Positions 34,092-43,482 of a DNA stretch of 64,000 nucleotides are shown here, piece after piece. This DNA is from Pseudomonadota bacterium (GTDB lineage Bacteria; Pseudomonadota; Alphaproteobacteria; Rhodobacterales; Rhodobacteraceae), in the NCBI GenBank assembly GCA_038533575.1, contig JBCAYL010000001.1, positions 586,226-650,225 on the forward strand, written 5' to 3'. The position numbers and the translations under genes were made by a program. Below the pieces are notes generated by a model. That model made no database searches and was not told the origin of the DNA. It worked only from the letters and a program-made list of their open reading frames with translations. Each line of letters starts with the position of its first letter. Position 1 is the first letter of the stretch.

Positions 34092-35951
34092 ATGGACATT
34101 GCCAAACTTGGGGTCGAGGTCGACACTCGTCCAGCCGCGAGGGCGACGCAGGATCTGAGTGGTTTCGAAAAGCAGGCCGCACGCGCGGAAAAGAGCGCGA
34201 GAAATCTTGCAGGCGGCGTCGATGGCATGGGGCGGCAGGCCAACAACTCGAGCCGTGCTTTCAATGGTCTTGCCACGCCGCTTCGCCAGACATCCCTGCA
34301 GCTCTCGCAGGTCGCACAGCAGACGCAGGCGTCAGGCAATTTTCTGCAGGCCCTGGCAATTCAGTTGCCAGATATCGGCCTGGCGTTTGGCACGATCGGT
34401 ATCGCTGCCGGTGTGGCGGCAGGGGCGATTCTGCCGGTCATTGGAAACCTGCGCGGTGTTCAAGACGAGCTTGGAGACATAAGGGGGGAAGCCCGGTCCG
34501 CGTTCGACGCTGTCGTCGAGGCCACGGATGCGGCACGACAGGCGCAAGAGCGCTACGACGCTGCGGTTATGCTCGGCGCACAGGGTCGCCTGCAGGCATC
34601 CGGGCAGACATTGCAGGCGCTTTCGCGCGAGGCAAGAGCACTGGATGCGTTGGCGCGCCTAGAGGATGCAAGACTGCAAAATCAGCGCCGCGCCCTACAA
34701 GACAGCATTGCAGAGCTTAGAGATGATCTCGATCGCGAAATCGCTTCGGCGACCAGCAATGTCATTAGCGATCCGAATGACGCGTTCGCCCGGAGTCGCG
34801 CAGAAGATGCAATCCTGCAGACCACCCTCGACATTCTGGCGGCGCGATCAGATGACGTGGATCTTCTCCGCGAGCAACAGGCTGAGCTCGATCTTGTCAA
34901 CGCCCTGCTCGATGACGGCCGAGACGAGGCTCTCGCGATTGTCGAAGAGCTGATCAAGGCGAACAACGAAGCGGCAGAACTTAGCTCTTGGGACTTTGGA
35001 GCAGGTCAGCTTTCGATCGCAGCACTGCAGGCGGGCGCGCTTGCGCAGAACTTGGCGATTGCGAGGGGCCAGCAGAGAGATCAGTCTGTCGGCGGAAACG
35101 TAGACTTCTTTGACCCTCGAAACGAGGCCGGTGTCTCTGGGCAGATCTTCCGTGACCGCGGTGTTCCGGAGGAAATTGCAAATCCCAGCGTCAACACCTC
35201 AGCCCGTCGGCGCCGGTCGGGCGGTGGCGCGGCGCAAGCAGATCGCGAGCGCAATCGTCTTCTGCAAGAACGCGACCGCATCCTCGAGGGCCTGAAAAGC
35301 GAGCAAGATCGCTTCAACGACAGCGTCGCCCAGGCTGACCGTCTTTTGAAAGCGGGAGTGCTGACGCAGGCCGACTACAACCGGCAGATCGCGCAGCTTG
35401 AGCGTGAGCTCGCTGATGTCCAGTTTGCGGAGCTGCACCGCGGCATCGATGATATCTCGCGGACGCTCGGCGACGCTTTGGTCGACTTCGACAACTTCGG
35501 CGACAGCGTCCGCAACATTCTGCGGCAGCTGGCATCTGACATCTTCACGTCAGGGATCCGGGAAGCGTTGCTTTCGAGTTTCAACGTGCCTGGCCCGTCG
35601 GGCGGCTTTGGTGGTGGCAGCGGTCTCGGGGCGCTTTTCGGCAACCTATTCGGTGGCTTCCGCGCGAATGGCGGGCCGGTCACCGCCGGGCGCGATTACA
35701 TCGTGGGCGAGCGCGGCCCTGAGCTCTTCACGCCAACGTCTTCGGGATTCATCACCCCGAACCACGCCATGAGCGGCGCAGGCGGGCGGCTGCATGTGTC
35801 GGTGTCCGTCGACGGCGATGGTGCGCTCAAGGCCATGGTGCGCGATCAGGCGGGCCGTGTGGTCGCGGAAAGCACGCCTAGCATCGTGCGCGAGTCTGTC
35901 GGTCAGGTCGATCGCGCGCTCCGCTCCACGCGCAGTTTCGGGAACCTCTGA
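34092..35951 (+). CDS. Tail tape measure protein
   Basis: The 619-aa protein is helical with a hydrophobic segment at about residues 90-120 (LAFGTIGIAAGVAAGAILPV), long charged coils (about 150-420) and the conserved ending RANGGPVTAGRDYIVGERGP, ELFTPTSSGFITPNHAM. It sets tail length. At 619 residues it predicts a tail of roughly 90 nm, using the common 1.5 A per residue rule. A GTG one codon earlier is an alternative start. Confidence 0.9.
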   Translation: MDIAKLGVEVDTRPAARATQDLSGFEKQAARAEKSARNLAGGVDGMGRQANNSSRAFNGLATPLRQTSLQLSQVAQQTQASGNFLQALAIQLPDIGLAFGTIGIAAGVAAGAILPVIGNLRGVQDELGDIRGEARSAFDAVVEATDAARQAQERYDAAVMLGAQGRLQASGQTLQALSREARALDALARLEDARLQNQRRALQDSIAELRDDLDREIASATSNVISDPNDAFARSRAEDAILQTTLDILAARSDDVDLLREQQAELDLVNALLDDGRDEALAIVEELIKANNEAAELSSWDFGAGQLSIAALQAGALAQNLAIARGQQRDQSVGGNVDFFDPRNEAGVSGQIFRDRGVPEEIANPSVNTSARRRRSGGGAAQADRERNRLLQERDRILEGLKSEQDRFNDSVAQADRLLKAGVLTQADYNRQIAQLERELADVQFAELHRGIDDISRTLGDALVDFDNFGDSVRNILRQLASDIFTSGIREALLSSFNVPGPSGGFGGGSGLGALFGNLFGGFRANGGPVTAGRDYIVGERGPELFTPTSSGFITPNHAMSGAGGRLHVSVSVDGDGALKAMVRDQAGRVVAESTPSIVRESVGQVDRALRSTRSFGNL

Positions 35952-36679
35952 TGCCTGACGTCTACGCATGGCCGCCGGTACATACGACGGCCTATGAGCA
36001 CACGATTTCGCGTCCGGTGCAGCGCTCGGAGGGGCTGTCCGGAAGCCCGCGCCTGAGCCAGTCGGAGGCCACGCGGACGCTCATCACCGCCGTCGTCACC
36101 GGCATTGGACCGGATAGGCTCGGCGCTGGCTACGTCGAGATGCTGAAGCGACTCCTCGATGGCAAGCTGGCCTTGGTGCGTCTCAATCCGCTTCCGCAGC
36201 ACTGGTATCCGGTGACAGATGGACTTGATGGCCTTCGCGGCACCCCTGGCGTCGAATGGACGGACGGCGGCGCGGAGACGACATGGGAGGAGCCGCCCGC
36301 GGTCGTGTTCTGGACGTTCGGCAACACGATCGAGGCGACAGCGGGCGCCGATACCTGGCCCTATGTCGATTGCTCCGGCCTTCCTGCCAACCGCCTGATC
36401 GCCGCGCCTTCTGAGCCTGTGCGTGTGGGCACAATCACCGCTTACGCTCTACGCCCCTCGTACAGCAACGCACAAGGCGAGGCGCGAATTTACGTGAGCT
36501 CGGCGCTTCCATCGGGTCCGATCATCATCGGGTCCAACCAGAGCCGCGTCTTTGAGATCGACAGCTTCCCTCGTGCGGTTCAGCCCGCAAGCGAGAACTA
36601 CTCCTACAACTTCACAATGACGGAGCGCTTCGAGAGCGACTTCACCAGCGCATTCACGGAGCTCAACCCGTGGACCTGA
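35951..36679 (+). CDS. Distal tail protein candidate
   Basis: The 242-aa product (MPDVYAWPPVHTTAYEHTIS ... WYPVTDGLDGLRGTPGVEWT) follows the tape measure, where siphoviruses encode the distal tail protein. It is beta-rich with an aromatic C-terminus (NFTMTERFESDFTSAF). No named family recognised. Confidence 0.6.
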   Translation: MPDVYAWPPVHTTAYEHTISRPVQRSEGLSGSPRLSQSEATRTLITAVVTGIGPDRLGAGYVEMLKRLLDGKLALVRLNPLPQHWYPVTDGLDGLRGTPGVEWTDGGAETTWEEPPAVVFWTFGNTIEATAGADTWPYVDCSGLPANRLIAAPSEPVRVGTITAYALRPSYSNAQGEARIYVSSALPSGPIIIGSNQSRVFEIDSFPRAVQPASENYSYNFTMTERFESDFTSAFTELNPWT

Positions 36680-37251
36680 AGCGCCTGATCGACCCGACGC
36701 TTCTGACCGCGCTCGCGGGTGAGGAGATATACCCGATCGCGCTGGTATTTATCGACTGGCCAACCGGGCCGGTGCGCGCGCACACGAACACAGGCACCGT
36801 GGCCTTCGAAGGCGAGGACTTTGCCGGCGTCGGCGAGCTTGGACGCATCGAGATACCGGACGAGGCGACGTCGCTGGTGCCGGAGAGCGCGGTCATCGCG
36901 CTGGCATCTGAGACGACCGGACTGCTGACGTATGCCGACGAGGACCAGGCGCGAGGCAGCGAGGTCAGAATGTGGGTCGGGCTGACCACGACGCCCGGCG
37001 GCACAACGCTCAAGGGTGTCCCGGAAGAGGTTTTCACCGGCTCGGTCGTCGGCTCATCCTTTCAGCTCAGCGAAGGCCGACGCATCGCCTCGCTGTCGAT
37101 CGAGGTGAAGGCGGGGCAGCCCGCGCGCGCCGGGGCGCAGGTCGTGCACTCAGACGAGGACCAGCAGGCGCTTTTCCCCGGCGACACGTTCTTTCAGCGC
37201 ATCGCGAACGCCGAGAAATGGAACACGACGCCGGATCGGTGGCCCGAATGA
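36670..37251 (+). CDS. Tail tip assembly protein
   Basis: The 193-aa product starts at GTG and has the pattern EEIYPIALVFIDWPTGPVRA with C-terminal GDTFFQRIANAEKWNTTPDR, familiar from tail proteins that precede DUF6950 and hub genes. It plausibly corresponds to the lambda L/M region. It overlaps both neighbours. Confidence 0.65.
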   Translation: MDLKRLIDPTLLTALAGEEIYPIALVFIDWPTGPVRAHTNTGTVAFEGEDFAGVGELGRIEIPDEATSLVPESAVIALASETTGLLTYADEDQARGSEVRMWVGLTTTPGGTTLKGVPEEVFTGSVVGSSFQLSEGRRIASLSIEVKAGQPARAGAQVVHSDEDQQALFPGDTFFQRIANAEKWNTTPDRWPE

Positions 37252-37670
37252 CGCCGGTCAAGACGACAACGCCGGAGCGCGCGCTTGCCGCGGCAGCCGC
37301 AGAGATGTTCGGCGCTTTCGACGTGGCGGGCAAGGATTGCTGCCGCACAGCTGGCGCGGCGTTCGAGGCGCTCTGGGGCGTAAACCCCGTCGTCGGTGCC
37401 GACTACACGACCCACCTCGGCGCCCTGCGCTTCCTGCGGCGCTACGGCGGCGCGGACGCATGTCACGACGCCCTGGCCAGCCGAGCGGGTCTGGTCGCGT
37501 GCGAGCCGGGCCCCGGCGTGATCGGCGCGGTTCGCGTGCCGGAAGGGACAAGCCCGCTGCCGTGGGCGCTTGGCGTCCACATTCAGGGCGAGGAATGGGC
37601 CGTCATGGGCTACAGCGGGTTGAACATCGTGCGAGGTCCTGCGCGCGCCTGGGGGCTGCCATGGGCATAG
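37248..37670 (+). CDS. DUF6950 family tail protein
   Basis: The 140-aa product matches DUF6950: FDVAGKDCCRTAGAAFEALW, LGALRFLRRYGGADAC and a C-terminal EWAVMGYSGLNIVRG. The layout of an early Cys and a late hydrophobic block resembles NlpC/P60-like tail proteins such as lambda K, but no full catalytic triad is evident. Confidence 0.75.
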   Translation: MTPVKTTTPERALAAAAAEMFGAFDVAGKDCCRTAGAAFEALWGVNPVVGADYTTHLGALRFLRRYGGADACHDALASRAGLVACEPGPGVIGAVRVPEGTSPLPWALGVHIQGEEWAVMGYSGLNIVRGPARAWGLPWA

Positions 37671-40198
37671 GCACACTTGTTGCCCTTGTCGCGAATGGTG
37701 CCAGCGTCGGCGCGGCGCTGACGGCGACCTACGGCGTCGCGGGCTCGCTGGCCATCCGCTTTGCCGCCGGCGCTATTCTGTCGACGGCGGCGAACGCTCT
37801 CGCGTCGCGCGGGCAGGGGCAGCCGCAGCAGCAACAGCTGAAGCGCGATCTGGCGTTTCCGACGTCCCGACCGCCGAAGCGGGTCGTGTACGGCCGCGAC
37901 CGCGTGCTCGGCACGCCTGTTCCGTGGCCTGTGGTCGGCGAGTTCATGTACTGCGCGTGGATCGTCAGCAGTCGCCCCAGCGAAGGGCCGTTCACCATCT
38001 ACCTCGACAATCGCGAGGTCGAGCTCGGCGGTGCGGACCCCTACGACTTTCAGGGCAACGGCGCGCTGGGCACGAATTCGCCCTTCGCCAACCATGTCAG
38101 GGTCTGGATTCAGCGCGGCGATCAGACCCAGCCGCCGCAGACGTTCCTTGACGAAGCCGGGTTCACGCCAGGCGGCGACGAGAAGCGGTGGCGGGCAACA
38201 GACGCTGCGCAGGGCTGCACGATCGTCTACGCGCGCCTCCGCGCCGGCGGCAACGAGCGGCGACAGGAGCGCTGGCCCTCCGTCATCCCGCGCCTCGAGA
38301 TCGAGGGCAATTTCACCCGCGTATGGGATCCGCGTGACGGCGCGCAGGACGCCAACGACGAAAGCACTTGGCAGTGGTCCGAGGACCCGTATCTCGCGGC
38401 ACTTGACGTGCTCCGGCGCAATCCGTTCCGGCCCTACGACGACGCCAACCTTGTGCTCGATCAATTCAGCGACGCCGCAGACATCGCCGACGAGGTGGTG
38501 AGCCTCAAATCCGGCGGAAGCGAGCGGCGCTACGCAATTTCTGGTGTGGTGGCCTACAACGGGCAGGAGCTCGAGCAAATCATGCAGCCCGTGCTTGCGG
38601 CTGGCGGCGCCCGGCTGACACGCAGCGGCGGGCGTCTTGGCATAATCCCGGCGGCACCGCGGACTTCGGCCGTGACCATCACCGACGCGCTCGAGGGTTT
38701 GGCCTTCTCGCGGTATCGGCCGGACCAAGAGATCGTGAACGAGGTGCGGGTCGTCTATTCACCGCGGGCGCGCGGGTATGAGCCCGCAGAGCTGACGCCG
38801 TATGCCATCCCCGGCGCGCTGGCGCAGGACGGCGGGCAGCCCAGCGTGCAGACCCTCGATCTGTCTATGGTGTCGTCCGACACTCAGGCCCAGCGTCTAC
38901 GCAAGATTTTCGGTGCGCGTGCCAGGCAGCAGACGACGGCGAGCTTCGTCGCGCCGCCGGAAACCATGGAAGCTGTGTCAGGGTCGGTCGTGACGCTCGA
39001 TCTGCCGTCTCCCTACGGCGATCAACTCGACGGGTTGTACGAGATCGAAAGCATGCACCCGGCCCTTGATCCCGTCGGTGAGCAGGGCTTTGCGATGCGC
39101 TGCCCGGTGCAGCTGCGCTCGTACAGCGACACGATCTACGACTGGGACCCCGCGACCGACGAGGAGGACGTCTTTCACCCGCCATACGACGGCACGCGGA
39201 CGGGCGTAGCTGTACCTGGTGCGATCAGCGTGACCACCGGTGAAGGCATCGACATCGACAACGGCCAGACGATCACGCCGCGCTTCAGGTACGAGTTCCA
39301 GCCGTCACCGTCGACGGGCGTCGACCGATACGAGACGCAGGCGCGGCTTCAGGGCGACGAGTGGGCACAGGCAGGCTTCGTCAGCACGGACACGGTCGAT
39401 GGCGATGGTGACGTCTTCGGCTTCCTCGAGGCGCTCAGCCCGAACGAGCTGCACGACATCAGGGTGCGCGCTCTGGCGCCCGACGGTGCAAGTGAATGGG
39501 TTGAGATCCTCGGCGTGTCGCTCGGTTTCGACATCACGGTCAACACCGCCCAACCGGGACCGGGCCGCGCCGAGTTCAACGTCACCGCACCAGCGACCAA
39601 CGTCTTCCGCGGCGTCCGCATCTACCGCACCGACGCCGGCGACGCGGACTTTGGGAATGCGGTGCTCGTGGCGGGCATTCAGGACCTGCCGGCAGGGCAA
39701 ACGTCGGACGTGGCTGCGGGAGATACAGTTGCCGAGAACCTCTTGCTCAACGGGGACTTCGACGACGCCAGCGTGTGGAACCCGAACGCGGATTGGACCA
39801 TCGCGAATGGTGTGGCGACAAAGACGCCGGGCGACGGATCGCGGCTAGACCAGAATCTGACCGATCCCGGCGGCGTGCGCTTCCGTTATCGCATCAACCG
39901 GGTATCCGGAACCGCAGGCACGGTGCAGTTCATCGTCGAGGGTGACACCACGCAAGGCGACATCGTGTTCAGCACCAACGCCGTTCATGTCGGTGACTTT
40001 CAGGCTGCGCCGACGAACATCACGCAGGTCGGCGTATTTGGTAGCGCCGACTTCGACGGGTCAATCGATGACCTGCTCTTCTTCGAAGAACTCGACGGCA
40101 TGCTCGGCCAAGGCGAGTTCAATTTCTGGGTCGTGCCGGTGACGCAGACCCTCAGCGAAGGTGCCCCGCAAGGGCCGTTCCCGTTGATCATCCCGTAG
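37661..40198 (+). CDS. Central tail hub / host-specificity protein (gpJ-like)
   Basis: The 845-aa protein starts with a hydrophobic segment (MGIGTLVALVANGASVGAAL) followed by the conserved RPPKRVVYGRDRVLGTPVPW, SEDPYLAALDVLRRNPF and hub domains. The C-terminal third holds fibronectin-III-like and carbohydrate-binding-like beta domains (FEVQPS-like FRYEFQPSPSTGVDRYETQA, ENLLLNGDFDDASVWNPNAD). It forms the tail tip and probably helps recognise the host. Confidence 0.85.
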   Translation: MGIGTLVALVANGASVGAALTATYGVAGSLAIRFAAGAILSTAANALASRGQGQPQQQQLKRDLAFPTSRPPKRVVYGRDRVLGTPVPWPVVGEFMYCAWIVSSRPSEGPFTIYLDNREVELGGADPYDFQGNGALGTNSPFANHVRVWIQRGDQTQPPQTFLDEAGFTPGGDEKRWRATDAAQGCTIVYARLRAGGNERRQERWPSVIPRLEIEGNFTRVWDPRDGAQDANDESTWQWSEDPYLAALDVLRRNPFRPYDDANLVLDQFSDAADIADEVVSLKSGGSERRYAISGVVAYNGQELEQIMQPVLAAGGARLTRSGGRLGIIPAAPRTSAVTITDALEGLAFSRYRPDQEIVNEVRVVYSPRARGYEPAELTPYAIPGALAQDGGQPSVQTLDLSMVSSDTQAQRLRKIFGARARQQTTASFVAPPETMEAVSGSVVTLDLPSPYGDQLDGLYEIESMHPALDPVGEQGFAMRCPVQLRSYSDTIYDWDPATDEEDVFHPPYDGTRTGVAVPGAISVTTGEGIDIDNGQTITPRFRYEFQPSPSTGVDRYETQARLQGDEWAQAGFVSTDTVDGDGDVFGFLEALSPNELHDIRVRALAPDGASEWVEILGVSLGFDITVNTAQPGPGRAEFNVTAPATNVFRGVRIYRTDAGDADFGNAVLVAGIQDLPAGQTSDVAAGDTVAENLLLNGDFDDASVWNPNADWTIANGVATKTPGDGSRLDQNLTDPGGVRFRYRINRVSGTAGTVQFIVEGDTTQGDIVFSTNAVHVGDFQAAPTNITQVGVFGSADFDGSIDDLLFFEELDGMLGQGEFNFWVVPVTQTLSEGAPQGPFPLIIP

Positions 40199-40208
40199 GA
40201 GTCCACGA

Positions 40209-43058
40209 ATGCCAGCCCCCACACTGACCCTGCCCCTCACAGGGACGGACCCCAAAGTCGCGCGCATCGAAGATCTGCAGACCAATGTCGACGCAGGCTT
40301 TTCCGCGCTCTTTGATGATATCGTCGCCGCGGCGTCCGAGGCTGGTGTTGCCGAGCTCACCAACTACGGCGGCACAGCGAACGCGATAACAGCTGACACC
40401 ACCGTCGGCGATGTCACTGTCGGTGCGGGCTTCAAGGTATCCCTGCGCGCCCAGGCCACCAACACGGCGGTCGACCCGACTCTCGCGGTGAACGGCGGCA
40501 CCGCGTACCCGATCCGCGAGAATGGCGACACCGAGCTACCCGTCGGCGCGCTGTCGAGCAATCGGTTTTATGTGCTGCGCCTGACCGGCAGCGAGCCCAA
40601 CCTTCGCTGGGAGGCGGTCTCGACCGGCCTGACGTTGAGCGACGCCCTGAACGTCGCCACGGTGCAAGATATCGCGAACGCGCTGACCGTTGGCGGCGTG
40701 ATCAACCTCACCAACTACGGCGGCACGGCGCAGGCCACGACCGCAGACACCAATGTCATCGGCGGAGAGGCCGTGACGATCCAGTCCGGGCTCAAGATCA
40801 AGTATCGGCCGCCGGAGACCAACACGGCGACGGATCCTACGCTGACGATCGACGGCGGCGACACGTTCCCGATCCGAGACAACGGCGACAGCGCGCTGGC
40901 AGCGGGCGATCTCGTGGCCGGGCGCCTGTATGACCTGCGCCTCACCGGGGCGTCACCGAACCAGCGATGGGAGGTGTCGAACACTGGCCTGACGATCGCG
41001 GAGGTGCGCGCCAGCGGGTTCCTCGAGTTCGCCCAGACCGATCGCGCCACCTTCATCGCGACCGAATTCCCCGCCACCGTGCTCGCCGCGTCGTTCTTCT
41101 CGAACGGCATCGAGCAGCGGGTCGTTCGCGACGCCGCCGGCACGGCCATCACGAGCAACGGCGGCACGGTCAACTGGTCGCCTGCGCCCGGCACGGTCAA
41201 CCCGCTGACATTCGGCGACAACACCACTCCCGGCACGACGAACATGACGGCGGCGGTGCGGGCGGCGCACGTCTTCGCCAACGCGACCGGGCGCCCGGTG
41301 TCTTACATCGGCATGGGCGACATGCTCATTGACCTCGATGCAAAGATCCTCGTCTCCACAAGCACTGACATGGCGGGCACCACGATCAAGGTTGCCAACG
41401 GCATCACCGATCCCGCCACGCATGACGGCGACATCGCCAACGACACCTGGTGCTTCGAGATCATGGACGCGGCCACGCCGGTGACAGAGACGACCTACGT
41501 GGGGTCGATCACAGACGGCGCGCGCGGCTCACGGGCGGTCATGCGCGACTCGGTCACGACGCCGGGCTTTATCGTCGCGTTCTTCGATGGCGTGGACGTG
41601 CCCAAGCGCAACAACACGACGCTGGAGGAGTACAAGCAGCCCTTCTGGCTCACGGATGATGGATACGCGACCCATGGTGTCGCGCGCGATGTGAGCGCCG
41701 CCACGGGCTATACTTACCGCTACCGGCCCAACCCGGCCAGCGGGTGGCTCGAGTTCAAGAACTGCGTGATCGACTACTCGACGTTCAACAACACCAGCAT
41801 CATCATGGTGCGCCGGAACCTGGTGCATGTCCGCGATATCTACGGCATCGAGGACGGGACGGTCGAGAACCTCAACAGGATCATCCACGTCAGCACGGCA
41901 GGCCAGGTGCATCTCTCGGACGTGTTCGTTCCAGCGCAAGGCGACGACCTTGACAATACGTCGGGCTCCTATTCTCTGCGCCTGTTCGAATGTGCCGAGA
42001 TCTTCATCAACCGCATGATCGCGTTGCGCGAGGTGGCTTGGGGCTGCATGTCGGGCAACGAGGTCTCCGGCGTCTATTTCAACGACTGCCAGATCAACCG
42101 TGTCGACTTCCACGGAGCGGGTTTCAACTTCTTCGTCAAAGGCGGCAGCATCCGCACATATGGCATCCGGATGGGATGGGGCGGTGGCCAAATCTCCGCC
42201 GAGGGCGTCACGTTCATCGACTGCGATCCATTCTCGCGTCGACCGGACTTCAGCGGGTTCATCTACGGCGACCTGCACATGAAGGACTGCGTCATTCAGA
42301 ACAAGTCGTTCGTTACGACGCTGTTCGACTTCACCACGGACGGCGGAACCGGCAGCACGCTCATGGCCGGGCCGCTCTGCTACAGCATCACCGCGGAGAA
42401 CATCACCCGCACGGTCATCGATGAAGGCAGCAGCCGCGACATTCGGCTCATGGACGTGACAATCAAGGCTGGCACGGAAGTCTACATGCCGTCCTCGATC
42501 GTATTTGATGGCATCCGATCGTCGGGGACATGCCGCGTCTCCGCGTTCATCGACCATGGCAATATGAACATCGACACGGCGATAATGTCGGGGAAGCCGG
42601 TGATCCGTCTCGCCAACATCGAGGCGACCCAGCCCGCGACGAGCAACGACTCAGGCATCTGGATCAAGCCCAACACCATTGTCGGCTCTGGCGAGAAGTT
42701 CGACATGCTGATCGAGAACGTGAGCTTTCTGGTCTTCCGCGACGAGACGGACCTGTGCGCGCCAACGATCCTCAATTGCCGTGAAATGGCGCACGTCCAA
42801 GGGACCGCCAATGAGCCGATGTACATCTCTGGTGGCAGCCTTGGCAGTCCCAGCGGCCTCGGCGGCGTCATCACCGGCGGCGGGTCGCCGAATAACCGCA
42901 ACTTCCTGTCGCTGTACAATACCAGCGTTCTCGAAAGCGGCTGGGACCTGTCGAACGTCCAATATGCGATCGGCGTGCACATCCCTGGCAACTTCACGAC
43001 GACGATCCCGGCGACCGCGACCGTCGAAACCATGTTCACCGGCTTCCGCGCCCCGTGA
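40209..43058 (+). CDS. Tail fibre/spike protein with two repeated modules and a beta-helix
   Basis: The 949-aa protein has a short N-terminal attachment region and two homologous ~100-residue modules beginning LTNYGGTANAITADTTV and LTNYGGTAQATTADTNV, each ending in a sentence-like NxRWEVSNTGLT pattern. The following ~600 residues look like a right-handed beta-helix (IVDYS-type rungs such as KNCVIDYSTFNNTSIIM). It is probably a receptor-binding spike; no polysaccharide-cleaving active site was identified. Confidence 0.75.
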   Translation: MPAPTLTLPLTGTDPKVARIEDLQTNVDAGFSALFDDIVAAASEAGVAELTNYGGTANAITADTTVGDVTVGAGFKVSLRAQATNTAVDPTLAVNGGTAYPIRENGDTELPVGALSSNRFYVLRLTGSEPNLRWEAVSTGLTLSDALNVATVQDIANALTVGGVINLTNYGGTAQATTADTNVIGGEAVTIQSGLKIKYRPPETNTATDPTLTIDGGDTFPIRDNGDSALAAGDLVAGRLYDLRLTGASPNQRWEVSNTGLTIAEVRASGFLEFAQTDRATFIATEFPATVLAASFFSNGIEQRVVRDAAGTAITSNGGTVNWSPAPGTVNPLTFGDNTTPGTTNMTAAVRAAHVFANATGRPVSYIGMGDMLIDLDAKILVSTSTDMAGTTIKVANGITDPATHDGDIANDTWCFEIMDAATPVTETTYVGSITDGARGSRAVMRDSVTTPGFIVAFFDGVDVPKRNNTTLEEYKQPFWLTDDGYATHGVARDVSAATGYTYRYRPNPASGWLEFKNCVIDYSTFNNTSIIMVRRNLVHVRDIYGIEDGTVENLNRIIHVSTAGQVHLSDVFVPAQGDDLDNTSGSYSLRLFECAEIFINRMIALREVAWGCMSGNEVSGVYFNDCQINRVDFHGAGFNFFVKGGSIRTYGIRMGWGGGQISAEGVTFIDCDPFSRRPDFSGFIYGDLHMKDCVIQNKSFVTTLFDFTTDGGTGSTLMAGPLCYSITAENITRTVIDEGSSRDIRLMDVTIKAGTEVYMPSSIVFDGIRSSGTCRVSAFIDHGNMNIDTAIMSGKPVIRLANIEATQPATSNDSGIWIKPNTIVGSGEKFDMLIENVSFLVFRDETDLCAPTILNCREMAHVQGTANEPMYISGGSLGSPSGLGGVITGGGSPNNRNFLSLYNTSVLESGWDLSNVQYAIGVHIPGNFTTTIPATATVETMFTGFRAP

Positions 43059-43087
43059 TCTGCTCCCTGACCTGAAAGGAACGACCC

Positions 43088-43471
43088 ATGGCCAGCTTCA
43101 CCAACTATCTCGAGGACGCGCTTCTCGATCACGTCTTCAACAACTCCGCGCTGACCAGCCCGGCAACCACCTACGCTGCGATCTTTACGGTCGCACCCGG
43201 GGAGGGCAGTGGCGGGACCGAGGTTTCGGGAAGTGGCTATGCGCGCCAGGCCATCAGCTTCGGCGCTTCGTCCGGTGGCGCCATTGCCAGCACGGCGGAC
43301 GTGTCTTTCACGGCTTCGGGCGGCAACTTCGGTTCTGTCGTGGCCTTTGCGATCTTCGACGCGTCCACAGGTGGCAACATGCTGGCATACGACGCGATCA
43401 CGCCGAAGACCATCGACGATGGTGACACGCTGACACTTGCCACCGGCCAAATTAACCTGACGCTCGACTAA
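43088..43471 (+). CDS. Phage tail fibre-associated protein
   Basis: The 127-aa product (MASFTNYLEDALLDHVFNNS ... YAAIFTVAPGEGSGGTEV) resembles a small phage protein family that accompanies fibre genes: short helix, then beta strands with GYARQAISFGAS and LTLATGQINLTLD. It probably trimerises on the fibre. RBS aaaggaacg. Confidence 0.7.
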   Translation: MASFTNYLEDALLDHVFNNSALTSPATTYAAIFTVAPGEGSGGTEVSGSGYARQAISFGASSGGAIASTADVSFTASGGNFGSVVAFAIFDASTGGNMLAYDAITPKTIDDGDTLTLATGQINLTLD

Positions 43472-43482
43472 GGAGCGCTGCT

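Noticed and set aside
41529-43450. Long minus-strand frames under the tail spike and fibre genes
   Set aside because: They lack ribosome binding sites and families, and the plus-strand genes explain the sequence.
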